Shown piece by piece: positions 44,042-52,242 of a stretch of DNA of 64,000 nucleotides; position 1 is the first letter of the stretch, and each line of letters opens with the position of its first letter. The DNA comes from DATBVX01 sp035263105 (GTDB lineage Bacteria; Pseudomonadota; Gammaproteobacteria; Steroidobacterales; Steroidobacteraceae): assembly GCA_035263105.1 (NCBI GenBank), contig DATFRO010000083.1, positions 1-64,000 of the forward strand. Reading direction: 5' to 3'. The position numbers and the translations under genes were made by a program. The notes beneath the pieces are model-generated. The model saw only the letters and a list, made by a program, of their open reading frames with translations, did not search any database and was not told where the DNA came from.

Positions 44042-46093
44042 TCAGCCCACCGCAGCGAGCGGCAGCGCAATCAGGAAACGGGTGCCGCGCCCCACGGTAC
44101 TCTGCACGCTGACGTAACCGCCGCACATTCGCACGAACTCACGCGTCTGGAAGGCTCCGATCCCCATTCCCTGGCTCCCCTTTGTCGAGTCAAACGGCCG
44201 GAACAGCCGATCGCGGATGAACGCCTCGTCCATCCCGGCGCCAGTATCCACGACTTCGGCTTCGGCATGCTCGGTGTTGCGTCGCACTTCGACCGACACC
44301 GTCCCGTTCGGGTCGGTCGCATCCTGGGCATTGCGGATGACGTGCTCGAGGACCAGCGTCAGCCGTTCAGTGCTTGCCAGGACTTCGAGTGGCCGCTGCA
44401 CGACGGTGACCAGCGGCACCGGGCGCCGGTCACCGCAGCGGCGCACAGCTTCGACGCAGGCTTCCGCCAGGTCCACACGCCGTACCTGGCCCGCGGTCTC
44501 GCCTCGGCGCAGTTGTTCCATCAGGCGACTCATGCGCCTGACCGAGTTGTCGATCGTGGAGATGGCGTCGTCGAAGAATTGTGGATTGCCGCGGTGGCGC
44601 GCGGCATTTTGCACGACCAGCGTCTGCTGCGCGATCAGGTTCTTGAGGTCGTGCATCATGAACGCCGCGAAGCGGTTGTAGGCCTCGAACTGCTGCGACT
44701 GGGCCAGGCGATGCGCCGCCTGCTCGAGCGCGATGTGACTCGCAGCGTGGCGTGCGACGGTGCGCAGCAGGTCCAGATCCTCCCAAGTCAGTGTCTGCGG
44801 GGCCAGCGGCTTCGCCACCACCACGAAGGCAACGAGCTGGCTCTCCTGCAGCAATGGAACGACCAGCCAGGCGCGTTCGTTGTTCAGCAGCCAGGCGGGA
44901 ATCTCGCGATCCGGCTGATTCGCCGCGCCGGCGACGCGCAGCGTATCCAGGTCAGTGATCCATTCGCGCGCGGCGATCGCGTTGAGGTACTCGCTGTCGG
45001 CTCGCTCGACCGGCGAATCCCGGCCGGCCAGGTCGCCGCCCGACGGCACGAACGTGCCATCCTCTGCGGCAATCCAGATCCCGCCCGCATCGCTGTGGAC
45101 GACCTGGCCGATCGCCTGCAGCACGCGTTCCGGCAGGCGCGTATCCGGCGACGACACGAGCGTTCGTGTGAGGCGCAGCCACTCCGCGCGATAGTCGTAG
45201 CGATAGGGCAGGAAATGCTTGGTCACGAACACGCGCAGCCAGGCGCGCGCCTGCCCGGAGAACAACACGATCACCAGGAGCAACGCTGCTCCGAACAGGA
45301 ACAGCATCTGGGCTGCCCCGCCCCACGTCCCGCCGAAAACGCGCAGGTAGTACCCCGCGACGGCCATGCCCATGAGGTAGACGCCGGCCGCGATGAAGCT
45401 GAGCGTGTAGAACGCCGGGTTGCGGGACAGGAACACGCCGGAGGACCAGTTGGGTGTTCGCGCGAGACCGATCAGGAAGAGCGGGATGCAGAGCGCATTC
45501 GCTGCGCCGCGCGCTTCCCACATCGTCAGCGGGATCTGCCGCAGCAGGAGCGAGCTCGAATACAGGCAGAAGTCGTAGATGACCAGCGCGCCAGTGCCGA
45601 GCCAGAGGAACTTGACGGACCATTCGTGACTCGCGTGCGTGTTGCGGTACACCTGCTCCACCAGCACGATGCCGAGAATCGACAAGAGCAGTCCGCCCGG
45701 GATCAGGACCGCCCCGGCGGAGTCGATCGGGTACCCCAGGTCGTGCAGGACGCCGAAGCCGAGGCCGGCGGAGAGGATCAGCAGTATCGACCCGTAGACC
45801 GCATACACCAGCCAGGCCGGCACGGCCCGGCCGCCCACCAGGCGAAACGCGCGCAACAGGAACGCGAGCCAGAGCGCGTCGCGCGACATCTCCAGCGCGA
45901 AGATGACGGTCAGCGACACGCTCGGAATGAACTCGCGCAACGCGAGCGCCGCCGCCCACACGCAACTGGTAAGCGTCGCCGGCAGCAGGAGTGATCCGTG
46001 GACGCGATTGCGCCAGCGCGTCAGCTGCAGGAACGCGAACACGCCGAAGGCCGCCGCCGCGGCGCCGTAGCTGTACAAGCCGATGCTGGCCAC
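44042..46093 (-). CDS. prsK: XrtA/PEP-CTERM system histidine kinase PrsK
   Basis: This 683-residue sensor kinase has about eight N-terminal hydrophobic helices (residues 1-290), then a GAF-like domain (about 320-460), a DHp helix with MMHDLKNLIAQQTLVVQ, and an ATPase domain (NAQDATDPNG, DTGAGMDEAFIRDRLFRPFD and QGMGIGAFQTREF). It fits TIGR02916. The signal sensed is unknown. It is co-transcribed with its regulator prsR, 14 bases apart. It starts 41 bases after the sugar transferase gene. Confidence 0.95.
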   Translation of the reverse strand: MASIGLYSYGAAAAAFGVFAFLQLTRWRNRVHGSLLLPATLTSCVWAAALALREFIPSVSLTVIFALEMSRDALWLAFLLRAFRLVGGRAVPAWLVYAVYGSILLILSAGLGFGVLHDLGYPIDSAGAVLIPGGLLLSILGIVLVEQVYRNTHASHEWSVKFLWLGTGALVIYDFCLYSSSLLLRQIPLTMWEARGAANALCIPLFLIGLARTPNWSSGVFLSRNPAFYTLSFIAAGVYLMGMAVAGYYLRVFGGTWGGAAQMLFLFGAALLLVIVLFSGQARAWLRVFVTKHFLPYRYDYRAEWLRLTRTLVSSPDTRLPERVLQAIGQVVHSDAGGIWIAAEDGTFVPSGGDLAGRDSPVERADSEYLNAIAAREWITDLDTLRVAGAANQPDREIPAWLLNNERAWLVVPLLQESQLVAFVVVAKPLAPQTLTWEDLDLLRTVARHAASHIALEQAAHRLAQSQQFEAYNRFAAFMMHDLKNLIAQQTLVVQNAARHRGNPQFFDDAISTIDNSVRRMSRLMEQLRRGETAGQVRRVDLAEACVEAVRRCGDRRPVPLVTVVQRPLEVLASTERLTLVLEHVIRNAQDATDPNGTVSVEVRRNTEHAEAEVVDTGAGMDEAFIRDRLFRPFDSTKGSQGMGIGAFQTREFVRMCGGYVSVQSTVGRGTRFLIALPLAAVG

Positions 46094-46134
46094 GTGCGAC
46101 TACCGGGCCACGCCGACCGCGGCGGGCCCGCTCC

Positions 46135-47547
46135 TCAACGTCCGCCCTTGCGCCACAACACGACCTCCGCGGTCTGCAGCAGGATGACGATGTCGAAAAT
46201 CAGGCTGTGATTCTTCACGTAGTAGAGGTCGTACTGGAGCTTCTCCATCGCATCGTGCTCCGACGAACCATACGGATAGCAGAGCTGCGCCCAGCCGGTG
46301 ATTCCCGGCTTCACGCAGTGCCGCTCCCGGTAATAAGGAATCTTTTCGTTGAGCGCCGCGACGAACTCCGGGCGCTCGGGACGCGGGCCGACGAAACTCA
46401 TGTCGCCCCGCAGCACATTGATCATCTGCGGCAACTCGTCGATGCGCGTCTTGCGCAACAGCTTCCCGACATGGGTGATGCGCGGATCGTCCTTGTCGGC
46501 CCAGCGCGCCTGGCCGTCGATCTCCGCATCGGTGCGCATGCTGCGGAACTTGAGCACCTGGAACACGCGGCCCTCGAAACCGACGCGCGCCTGGCGGTAG
46601 AACACCGGCGCGGTGATGCCGTCCTCGAGCTTGATGGCGAGCGCGGTCAGCAGCATCAGCGGCCAGGTGAGCAGGAGGAGCACGAAGCTCGCGATCACGT
46701 CGAACGCGCGCTCCGACAGCAGGCGCAGCGGATCGCGGCGAAAGCCTTCCGAAAAGATCATCCAGCTCGGGTTGAGCACGTCGAGGCGCACGCGTCCGGT
46801 TTCGCGCTCGAGGAAGCTCACGAGGTCCACGACGTCGACGCCGCTCAGGCGGCACTCGAGCAACTCCTGTACCGGGAACGCGCGGCGCCGGTCGTCCATC
46901 GCCACCACGATCTCATCGATGCGATGCAGGCGCGCAAAATGCAACAGGCTCCCGTCCGGCGTCAGCACGCGCTCGGGTGGCACCAATACACGGTCGCCGG
47001 GGCCGGTGAGATAGCCGACGATGAGGAAGCCGCGCTGGTCGGAGCGGCGCCGCAACTGCGCGATGCTCGAGGCCTGGCGGCCGCAGCCGTAGACCAGGAC
47101 GCGGCGCTTGAAGACGTCTTCATCGATCAGCTGGGAAAAAAAAAGCCGGACCAGGGCCACGGCGACGAACGCCAGCAGTGCCGTCACGATCGTGAGCTTG
47201 CCGCCGAGGTCCAGGCTGCGGTCGAATTTCAGGGCGACGTAATTGAAGAGCATCATCAGCACGCAGGCCGCGCCCGCGCTCGCCGCGATGCGAACCAGGA
47301 CGCCCATGCGCGTCGCGCGCAGCCGGGTGCTGTAGAGGCCGGTCGCCACCATGCAGGTCAGCATGGCGGCCGCCATGGCGATCGCGTCGGGCCAGATCGG
47401 ATGCTTGAGGATGTCCTGCTCGATCTCTCGCACGCTGGCGGCGAACAGGATGACTGCGGCCAGGTAGGGCACGAACAGGATCACCAGCGTCTCGACGAGC
47501 GCCAGCGCCACGATCGGCATGGCTACGTAATAGCTAAGGATCCGCAC
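46135..47547 (-). CDS. Undecaprenyl-phosphate sugar phosphotransferase, EpsB-like (TIGR03013)
   Basis: This 470-residue polyisoprenyl-phosphate hexose-1-phosphate transferase is the initiating enzyme of the EPS repeat unit. It has about four to five membrane helices, a Rossmann-like domain (RRVLVYGCGRQASSIAQLRR), and a C-terminal Bac_transf domain (KLEDGITAPVFYRQARVGF, VLKFRSMRTD, LRKTRIDELPQMINVLRGDM, FVGPRPERPEF, GITGWAQLCYPYG). The start is the GTG at 47547 (VRILSYYVAMPIV); there is no strong ribosome-binding site. It is the first gene of the long EPS operon. An inverted repeat lies 20 bases upstream. Confidence 0.94.
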   Translation of the reverse strand: MRILSYYVAMPIVALALVETLVILFVPYLAAVILFAASVREIEQDILKHPIWPDAIAMAAAMLTCMVATGLYSTRLRATRMGVLVRIAASAGAACVLMMLFNYVALKFDRSLDLGGKLTIVTALLAFVAVALVRLFFSQLIDEDVFKRRVLVYGCGRQASSIAQLRRRSDQRGFLIVGYLTGPGDRVLVPPERVLTPDGSLLHFARLHRIDEIVVAMDDRRRAFPVQELLECRLSGVDVVDLVSFLERETGRVRLDVLNPSWMIFSEGFRRDPLRLLSERAFDVIASFVLLLLTWPLMLLTALAIKLEDGITAPVFYRQARVGFEGRVFQVLKFRSMRTDAEIDGQARWADKDDPRITHVGKLLRKTRIDELPQMINVLRGDMSFVGPRPERPEFVAALNEKIPYYRERHCVKPGITGWAQLCYPYGSSEHDAMEKLQYDLYYVKNHSLIFDIVILLQTAEVVLWRKGGR

Positions 47548-47565
47548 GTTGTAGTTATGGCTCTT

Positions 47566-47586
47566 CTAGACGGGTCCGCAGTCTAG
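47566..47586. promoter_or_regulatory. Inverted repeat upstream of the EPS operon
   Basis: CTAGAC (47566-47571) and GTCTAG (47581-47586) form perfect 6-bp arms around a nine-base spacer. The site ends about 20 bases before the GTG of the first operon gene. It could be an operator or a leader hairpin. No sigma-54 -24/-12 pair was found in this interval; a weak TTGTGA (-35-like) lies farther upstream. Confidence 0.35.
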
Positions 47587-47677
47587 TGGACGCACGTTAC
47601 CGCACGCGTGAGGCGAATCACAAAGGTTCTTAGAGAGTTGCAGCGCAATTGTGCGGCTGTGCGCTAGCTCGGGCCGG

Positions 47678-47753
47678 TGGCGTCCCCAGGGGGATTCGAA
47701 CCCCCGTTGCCGCCGTGAAAGGGCGGTGTCCTGGGCCTCTAGACGATGGGGAC
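47678..47753 (-). tRNA. tRNA-Glu: tRNA-Glu (TTC)
   Basis: The 76-base minus-strand gene starts GTCCCC and ends GGGGACGCCA with the CCA encoded. The anticodon arm is CCGCC-CTTTCAC-GGCGG, anticodon TTC. The T arm GGGGGTTCGAATCCCCC is perfect. It lies 24 bases downstream of tRNA-Ala and on the same strand as gltX, whose enzyme charges it. Confidence 0.97.
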
Positions 47754-47777
47754 CTCGAGTGATCGGTCGCGCGGAGT

Positions 47778-47853
47778 TGGTGGAGCTGATCGGGATCGAA
47801 CCGACGACCTCCTGAATGCCATTCAGGCGCTCTCCCAGCTGAGCTACAGCCCC
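47778..47853 (-). tRNA. tRNA-Ala: tRNA-Ala (GGC)
   Basis: The 76-base gene starts GGGGCTGTAGCTCAGC and ends CAGCTCCACCA with CCA encoded. The anticodon arm CCTGA-ATGGCAT-TCAGG gives anticodon GGC. It lies 55 bases after the gltX stop and is followed by tRNA-Glu, so the pair could be one transcript, possibly including gltX. Confidence 0.97.
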
Positions 47854-47908
47854 ACGCGAGGGGCGCGACTGTACGGAGCGCCCGCCGGTGTGTCAACAAT
47901 TCCAGCCG

Positions 47909-49324
47909 CTACTGAGGGTTACGTGCCCCGGCGCGGATCTGATCCAGGGCCCGATCGATGCGTTTTGCGGCCAGTTCCCGGCCGAGCAGCGCCACGGTGG
48001 CGTCGATCGGCGGTGAGACCGCGCCGCCCGAGACCGCAACCCGCAGCGGCTGCGCCACTTTCCCGAGCCCGACCCCGGCCTGGGCGCAGATCGCCTCGAG
48101 TGTCGCGTGCACCCCCTGGGCACTCCAGGGCGAAAGCTGGGCGAGCTTCTCGCGCACCGCGGCGAGGAGCGGGGCGCTTTCCGCCGTCAGGTTCTTGCGC
48201 GCCGCCTTCTCGTCGTAGTGCTCGAACTCACGGAAGAAGAAGAGGCTCGCCTGCGCCATCTCCTTGAGCGTCTTCGCGCGCTCGCGCTGCGCGGCGACGA
48301 TGCCCTCGAGCTGCCCGAGATCCTGTGCCTCCACGCCGAGCCGGCCGAGATGCCATTGCAACTGCACGGCGAGCTCGCGCAGCGGCGCACGCATCATGTG
48401 CTGCTGGTTGAGCCACAGGAGCTTGTCGGGATTGAACGCCGAAGCCGCCTTGTTCACATCCTTGATGTCGAAGTGCTGCGCCATCTCCGCGAGCGTGAAC
48501 ACTTCCTGGTCGCCGTGCGACCAGCCGAGACGCACCAGGTAGTTGAGGAGTGCTTCCGGCAGAAACCCCTCCTCGCGATACTGCAGCACGCTCACCGCGC
48601 CATGACGCTTCGACAGCTTCGCACCGTCCGGCCCGAGGATCATCGGCACGTGCGCATAGACAGGAAGCGTGGCGCCCAGCGCCTGGAGCATGTTCATCTG
48701 GCGCGGCGTGTTGTTGAGGTGGTCGTCACCGCGGATCACGTGCGTGACCTTCATGTCCATGTCGTCGACGACCACGCAGAAGTTATAGGTCGGCGAGCCG
48801 TCCGAGCGCGCGATGATGAGATCGTCGAGCTCGCGGTTGTCGAACACCACGCGCCCGTGAATCACATCGTCGACGATGACGTTGCCGTCCAGCGGATTCT
48901 TGAAGCGGATCACCGGGTCCACACCCGGCCGTGCATCGGTGCGCTCGCGCCAGCGTCCGTCGTAGCGCGGCTTTTCCTTGCGCGCGGTCTGCTCCGCACG
49001 CAGCGCCTCGAGCTCCTCCTTGGTGCAGTAGCAGCGATACGCCTTGCCCGCACGCAGCAGCTGATCGATCACCTCGCGGTAGCGGTCCATGCGCCGCGTC
49101 TGGAAGAAGGGACCCTCGTCGGGCTTGAGCCCCAGCCAGTCCATGCCATCGAGGATCACCTGCACCGCTTCGTCGGTGGAGCGCTCGCGATCGGTATCCT
49201 CGACTCGCAGGATGAACGTACCGTGATGACGGCGCGCGTACAGCCAGCAGAAGAGCGCGGTGCGCACGCCGCCGATGTGCAGCAGGCCGGTCGGGCTGGG
49301 CGCGAAGCGGGTGCGGACGGTCAT
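47909..49324 (-). CDS. gltX: Glutamyl-tRNA synthetase
   Basis: This 471-residue class I aminoacyl-tRNA synthetase charges tRNA-Glu in the cytoplasm. The HIGH signature is APSPTGLLHIGGVRTALF at the N-terminus and the KMSKS equivalent is GAKLSKRHGAVSV. ILRVEDTDRERSTDEAV and YNFCVVVDDMDMKVTHVIRG are family-typical. The length is normal. The ATG at 49324 begins MTVRTRFAPSPTG and is preferred to a long upstream extension of poor composition that runs into the divergent gene. The downstream tRNA-Glu gene on the same strand makes this a synthetase/tRNA pair. Confidence 0.97.
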   Translation of the reverse strand: MTVRTRFAPSPTGLLHIGGVRTALFCWLYARRHHGTFILRVEDTDRERSTDEAVQVILDGMDWLGLKPDEGPFFQTRRMDRYREVIDQLLRAGKAYRCYCTKEELEALRAEQTARKEKPRYDGRWRERTDARPGVDPVIRFKNPLDGNVIVDDVIHGRVVFDNRELDDLIIARSDGSPTYNFCVVVDDMDMKVTHVIRGDDHLNNTPRQMNMLQALGATLPVYAHVPMILGPDGAKLSKRHGAVSVLQYREEGFLPEALLNYLVRLGWSHGDQEVFTLAEMAQHFDIKDVNKAASAFNPDKLLWLNQQHMMRAPLRELAVQLQWHLGRLGVEAQDLGQLEGIVAAQRERAKTLKEMAQASLFFFREFEHYDEKAARKNLTAESAPLLAAVREKLAQLSPWSAQGVHATLEAICAQAGVGLGKVAQPLRVAVSGGAVSPPIDATVALLGRELAAKRIDRALDQIRAGARNPQ

Positions 49325-49438
49325 GGCGGGCCTGAAAAAAAGAGGCGCAACGATATAGAGGAGTGCCCGGGGTTTCAACTCGCCCCAACGGGCCGGATGG
49401 CATACTTGCCGCACGAACCGCGATTGAAGGACCCGTGC

Positions 49439-51928
49439 ATGGAGCCGCGGCGCCTGTGCTTCGGTCGTTTTGAATTGCTGGCGGCCGAGCGCGTCCTGCT
49501 TGACGAGGGCGCACCGGTATCGCTCGGACCGCGCGCCTATGACGTGCTGCTCGCGCTGGTGAGCCGTCGCGGCCGGCTGGTGACGAAGGATGAACTGCTC
49601 GAGGCGGTCTGGCCCGGCGTCATCGTCGAAGACGGCAACCTGCACGCGCAGGTCGCGACGATTCGCAAGGTGCTCGGTCGAGATGCCATCGCGACCGTAC
49701 CCGGACGTGGTTACCAGTTCACGCTCACGGCACAGGGCTTCGCGGAGTCCACGCCGCCCGCCGCTCCCCAGCCCGCGCGCACTCCGACCAATCTCCCTGA
49801 GCACCTCCCCACCCTCTTCGGTCGCGATCCGGAGATCGGCGCGATCACCGGGCTCCTCGCTGAGCACCGGCTCGTCTCGATCGTCGGACCGCCGGGAATC
49901 GGCAAGACGCGGCTGTCGCTATCAGTCGCTTGCCACATCGCCGGTGAGTCGCCAGACGGCGCGTGGCTCATCGAGCTCGCCGGCGCACGCACTGCCGAGG
50001 CCGTGCACTCCACGATCGCGAAGACGCTCGGCGTCACACTCGATCCGCGCAAGCCACCCGAGGTTGCGCTCCTCGACGGACTGCGCCGGCGCTGGATGCT
50101 GCTGGTGCTCGACAATTGCGAACACCTGCTCGAGCCCGTGGCCACTTTCGTGCGTGCGTTGCTCGAACGCGCGCCCGGCATCCGCATCCTGGTCACGAGC
50201 CAGGCGCCGCTGCGCCTGCCCGATGAGCGCATCACTCGGCTCGCAGGCCTCGCGCTCCCGGCGGGCGAGGAGCTCTCCTCTCTGACCGAGTCGGGTGCGC
50301 TGGCGCTCTTCGCGGCCCGGGCGAGCGCGGCGCTGCCGGGCTTTCAGCTCGCTCCCGGCAACTTGCGCGCGGCCATCCGTATCTGTCAGCGACTCGATGG
50401 CATTGCGCTCGCGCTCGAGCTCGCGGCCGCGCGCCTGCCGCTGCTGGGTCTGGAGGGTCTCGAAGCGCACCTCGACGATCGCTTCAAGGTGCTGGGCGGC
50501 GGAATGCGCGCCGGGCTGGATCGTCACCAGACACTGCGCTCGGCGCTCGGCTGGAGTCACGAACTACTGTCCGCAAACGAGCAGACCGTGTTTCGGCGCC
50601 TCGGGGTCTTCGCCGGTGACTTCAGCCTGCCGCTCGCGCGGGCGGTGGCGAGCGATGCGCGCCTGGATGAATGGGCGGTGGTTGAACATCTCGCGAGCCT
50701 GATCGATCGGTCGCTGGTGGTCGCCGGGAGCGAACCGCGACCGCGTTACCGCCTGCTCGAGACCATGCGTTCCTACGCGCTCGAGCAACTGCAGCTGCAC
50801 GGCGAGCGTGAGCTCGTCGAGCGGCGCCACGCGAGCGCGGTGCGTGCCCTGTTCGAGAAGATGGACGCCGACTGGCACCGTCACCCTGCAGACGAAACGC
50901 GAACGCGCTACGCGCGCGAGCTCGACAATGTGCGGGCCGCGAGCGATTGGGCGTCGAGCCCGTCGGGCGATGCCGAGACGGCGGTGGCGCTTGCGGCCGA
51001 CTCGACCGAAATCTGGTTGTCGACCGGCCTGATTCACGAAGGTCTGCGGCGCTGGCGGCGCGCCGACTCGTGCGTGGCGCACGCAGTGCCGGCAGTCCAG
51101 CTGCGCTACTGGCTGGCGGGCACCGCCTACTTCCGCTGGTGGAGCGACGGGCGCACGGCGGGCGAACGCGCGATCACTCTTGCCCGCCAGCTCAAGGACG
51201 ACCGGCGGCTCTACCGTGCGCTTTCGTTCGCGGCCAGTCATGCCGCGCATCGCGGCGAGGAAGACGCGGCGGGCGAAGCACTGCGCGAGCTCGACGCGCT
51301 CGAACACGCTGACTGGCCGGCGTCCCTGAAGGTCTACGGGCTGGAAGCCCGCGCACACACGACTTACATGTCCGGCCGCTACCAGGAGACGATCGACACG
51401 GCCACGCGCATGGCGCAGATCTACCGCGCCGCCGGCGACCTGCGCGGCGAGTTTCGCACCCGTCTCTACATCGCGAATGTCACCTTCACGATGGCTCGCT
51501 ACCTCGAAGCGGTGCGCCTGGGCCGCGAGTTGCGCGATGAGCCGGGCGCGAGCCGCCACGACCTCTATGGCATCGCACTGCTCAACCTGGTTGAGGCATT
51601 GCTGTTCGCCGGAGAGACGGACGAGGCGGAACGGACCGCGCGCCAGCTGCTCGCGTGGCGCCCGCCCCTGCTGGTGGGCATGACCGTGTGTCTCGCGCTC
51701 CTGCTCGCCGAGCGAGGACGCTTCGAGGACGCCGCGCGCCTCTTCGGTCACGGCCATTCCGTGTACGCGAGCAACGGGCTGCCGCTGGAGCCTGCCGAGC
51801 GCACGGTCAGTGACCGCGCGCAGGCACGGCTTCGTGGCGCGTTGAACCCAGAAGACTTCGACCGACTCACCGCCGAAGGCGCTCGCCTGGACGAGCGCGC
51901 CGCCTTCGCACTCTCGGGTCTCGAGTAA
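49439..51928 (+). CDS. Winged-helix/AAA-type ATPase/TPR transcriptional regulator
   Basis: This 829-residue protein has an OmpR/PhoB-type winged helix (LSVGPRAYDVLLALVSRRGR-like start, then ELLEAVWPGVIVEDGNLHAQ and VPGRGYQFT, residues 1-100). A Pro-rich linker follows, then an ATPase domain with P-loop VGPPGIGKTRLSL near residue 150 and LLVLDNCEHLL as Walker B. The C-terminal half is helical with TPR-like repeats. No transmembrane helix is visible, so unlike CadC it is cytoplasmic. The ATG at 49439 has AAGGA upstream. The frame is open farther left, but only as the antisense shadow of gltX. The target genes are unknown; the divergent gltX is the nearest. Confidence 0.85.
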   Translation: MEPRRLCFGRFELLAAERVLLDEGAPVSLGPRAYDVLLALVSRRGRLVTKDELLEAVWPGVIVEDGNLHAQVATIRKVLGRDAIATVPGRGYQFTLTAQGFAESTPPAAPQPARTPTNLPEHLPTLFGRDPEIGAITGLLAEHRLVSIVGPPGIGKTRLSLSVACHIAGESPDGAWLIELAGARTAEAVHSTIAKTLGVTLDPRKPPEVALLDGLRRRWMLLVLDNCEHLLEPVATFVRALLERAPGIRILVTSQAPLRLPDERITRLAGLALPAGEELSSLTESGALALFAARASAALPGFQLAPGNLRAAIRICQRLDGIALALELAAARLPLLGLEGLEAHLDDRFKVLGGGMRAGLDRHQTLRSALGWSHELLSANEQTVFRRLGVFAGDFSLPLARAVASDARLDEWAVVEHLASLIDRSLVVAGSEPRPRYRLLETMRSYALEQLQLHGERELVERRHASAVRALFEKMDADWHRHPADETRTRYARELDNVRAASDWASSPSGDAETAVALAADSTEIWLSTGLIHEGLRRWRRADSCVAHAVPAVQLRYWLAGTAYFRWWSDGRTAGERAITLARQLKDDRRLYRALSFAASHAAHRGEEDAAGEALRELDALEHADWPASLKVYGLEARAHTTYMSGRYQETIDTATRMAQIYRAAGDLRGEFRTRLYIANVTFTMARYLEAVRLGRELRDEPGASRHDLYGIALLNLVEALLFAGETDEAERTARQLLAWRPPLLVGMTVCLALLLAERGRFEDAARLFGHGHSVYASNGLPLEPAERTVSDRAQARLRGALNPEDFDRLTAEGARLDERAAFALSGLE

Positions 51929-52242
51929 GCGCGCACCCCCGCGTTGTCCCGCGGCGCCGTCCGCGCGCCGGCATTTCCTTCAGATCGTTTCAGGCCGTTT
52001 CAGGACGCAGCCGTCCGACGCATCGCACGCTCCCGGTACAGGCGCAACGCATCGATGAGCTGCTCATCGCCGTTCGCGCCGGGCGAGTGGCCGATGACGT
52101 GTCGCGATCAGGAATCGGTAAGAAATAGATCGTTGGAGGCGAAGGACTTTGCCCTTCCCCTGCCGCGAAATGCGCACGTGGCGCAACCGGCGCGGCACTC
52201 GCGCACCAGGACCCGCGCAAGGATCGAGGGAGGGCCAGAGCG
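51929..52242. other. Non-coding interval before the surface lipoprotein
   Basis: About 314 bases with no convincing gene. A minus-strand frame of some 33 codons (52016-52120) has gene-like codon use (HVIGHSPGANGDEQLIDALR) but no start or neighbour and may be a relic. The right end should hold the promoter of the lipoprotein gene; a ribosome-binding site GAGGG lies before its ATG. Confidence 0.5.

Noticed and set aside
48107..49438. In-frame extension of the 829-residue regulator toward the left, adding 444 codons
   Set aside because: It lies antisense to gltX and is biased by that gene's codon pattern; the ATG at 49439 has a ribosome-binding site and a clean winged-helix start.
52016..52120. 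Short minus-strand frame with gene-like residues
   Set aside because: No start codon, no ribosome-binding site and no recognisable family; at most a relic.
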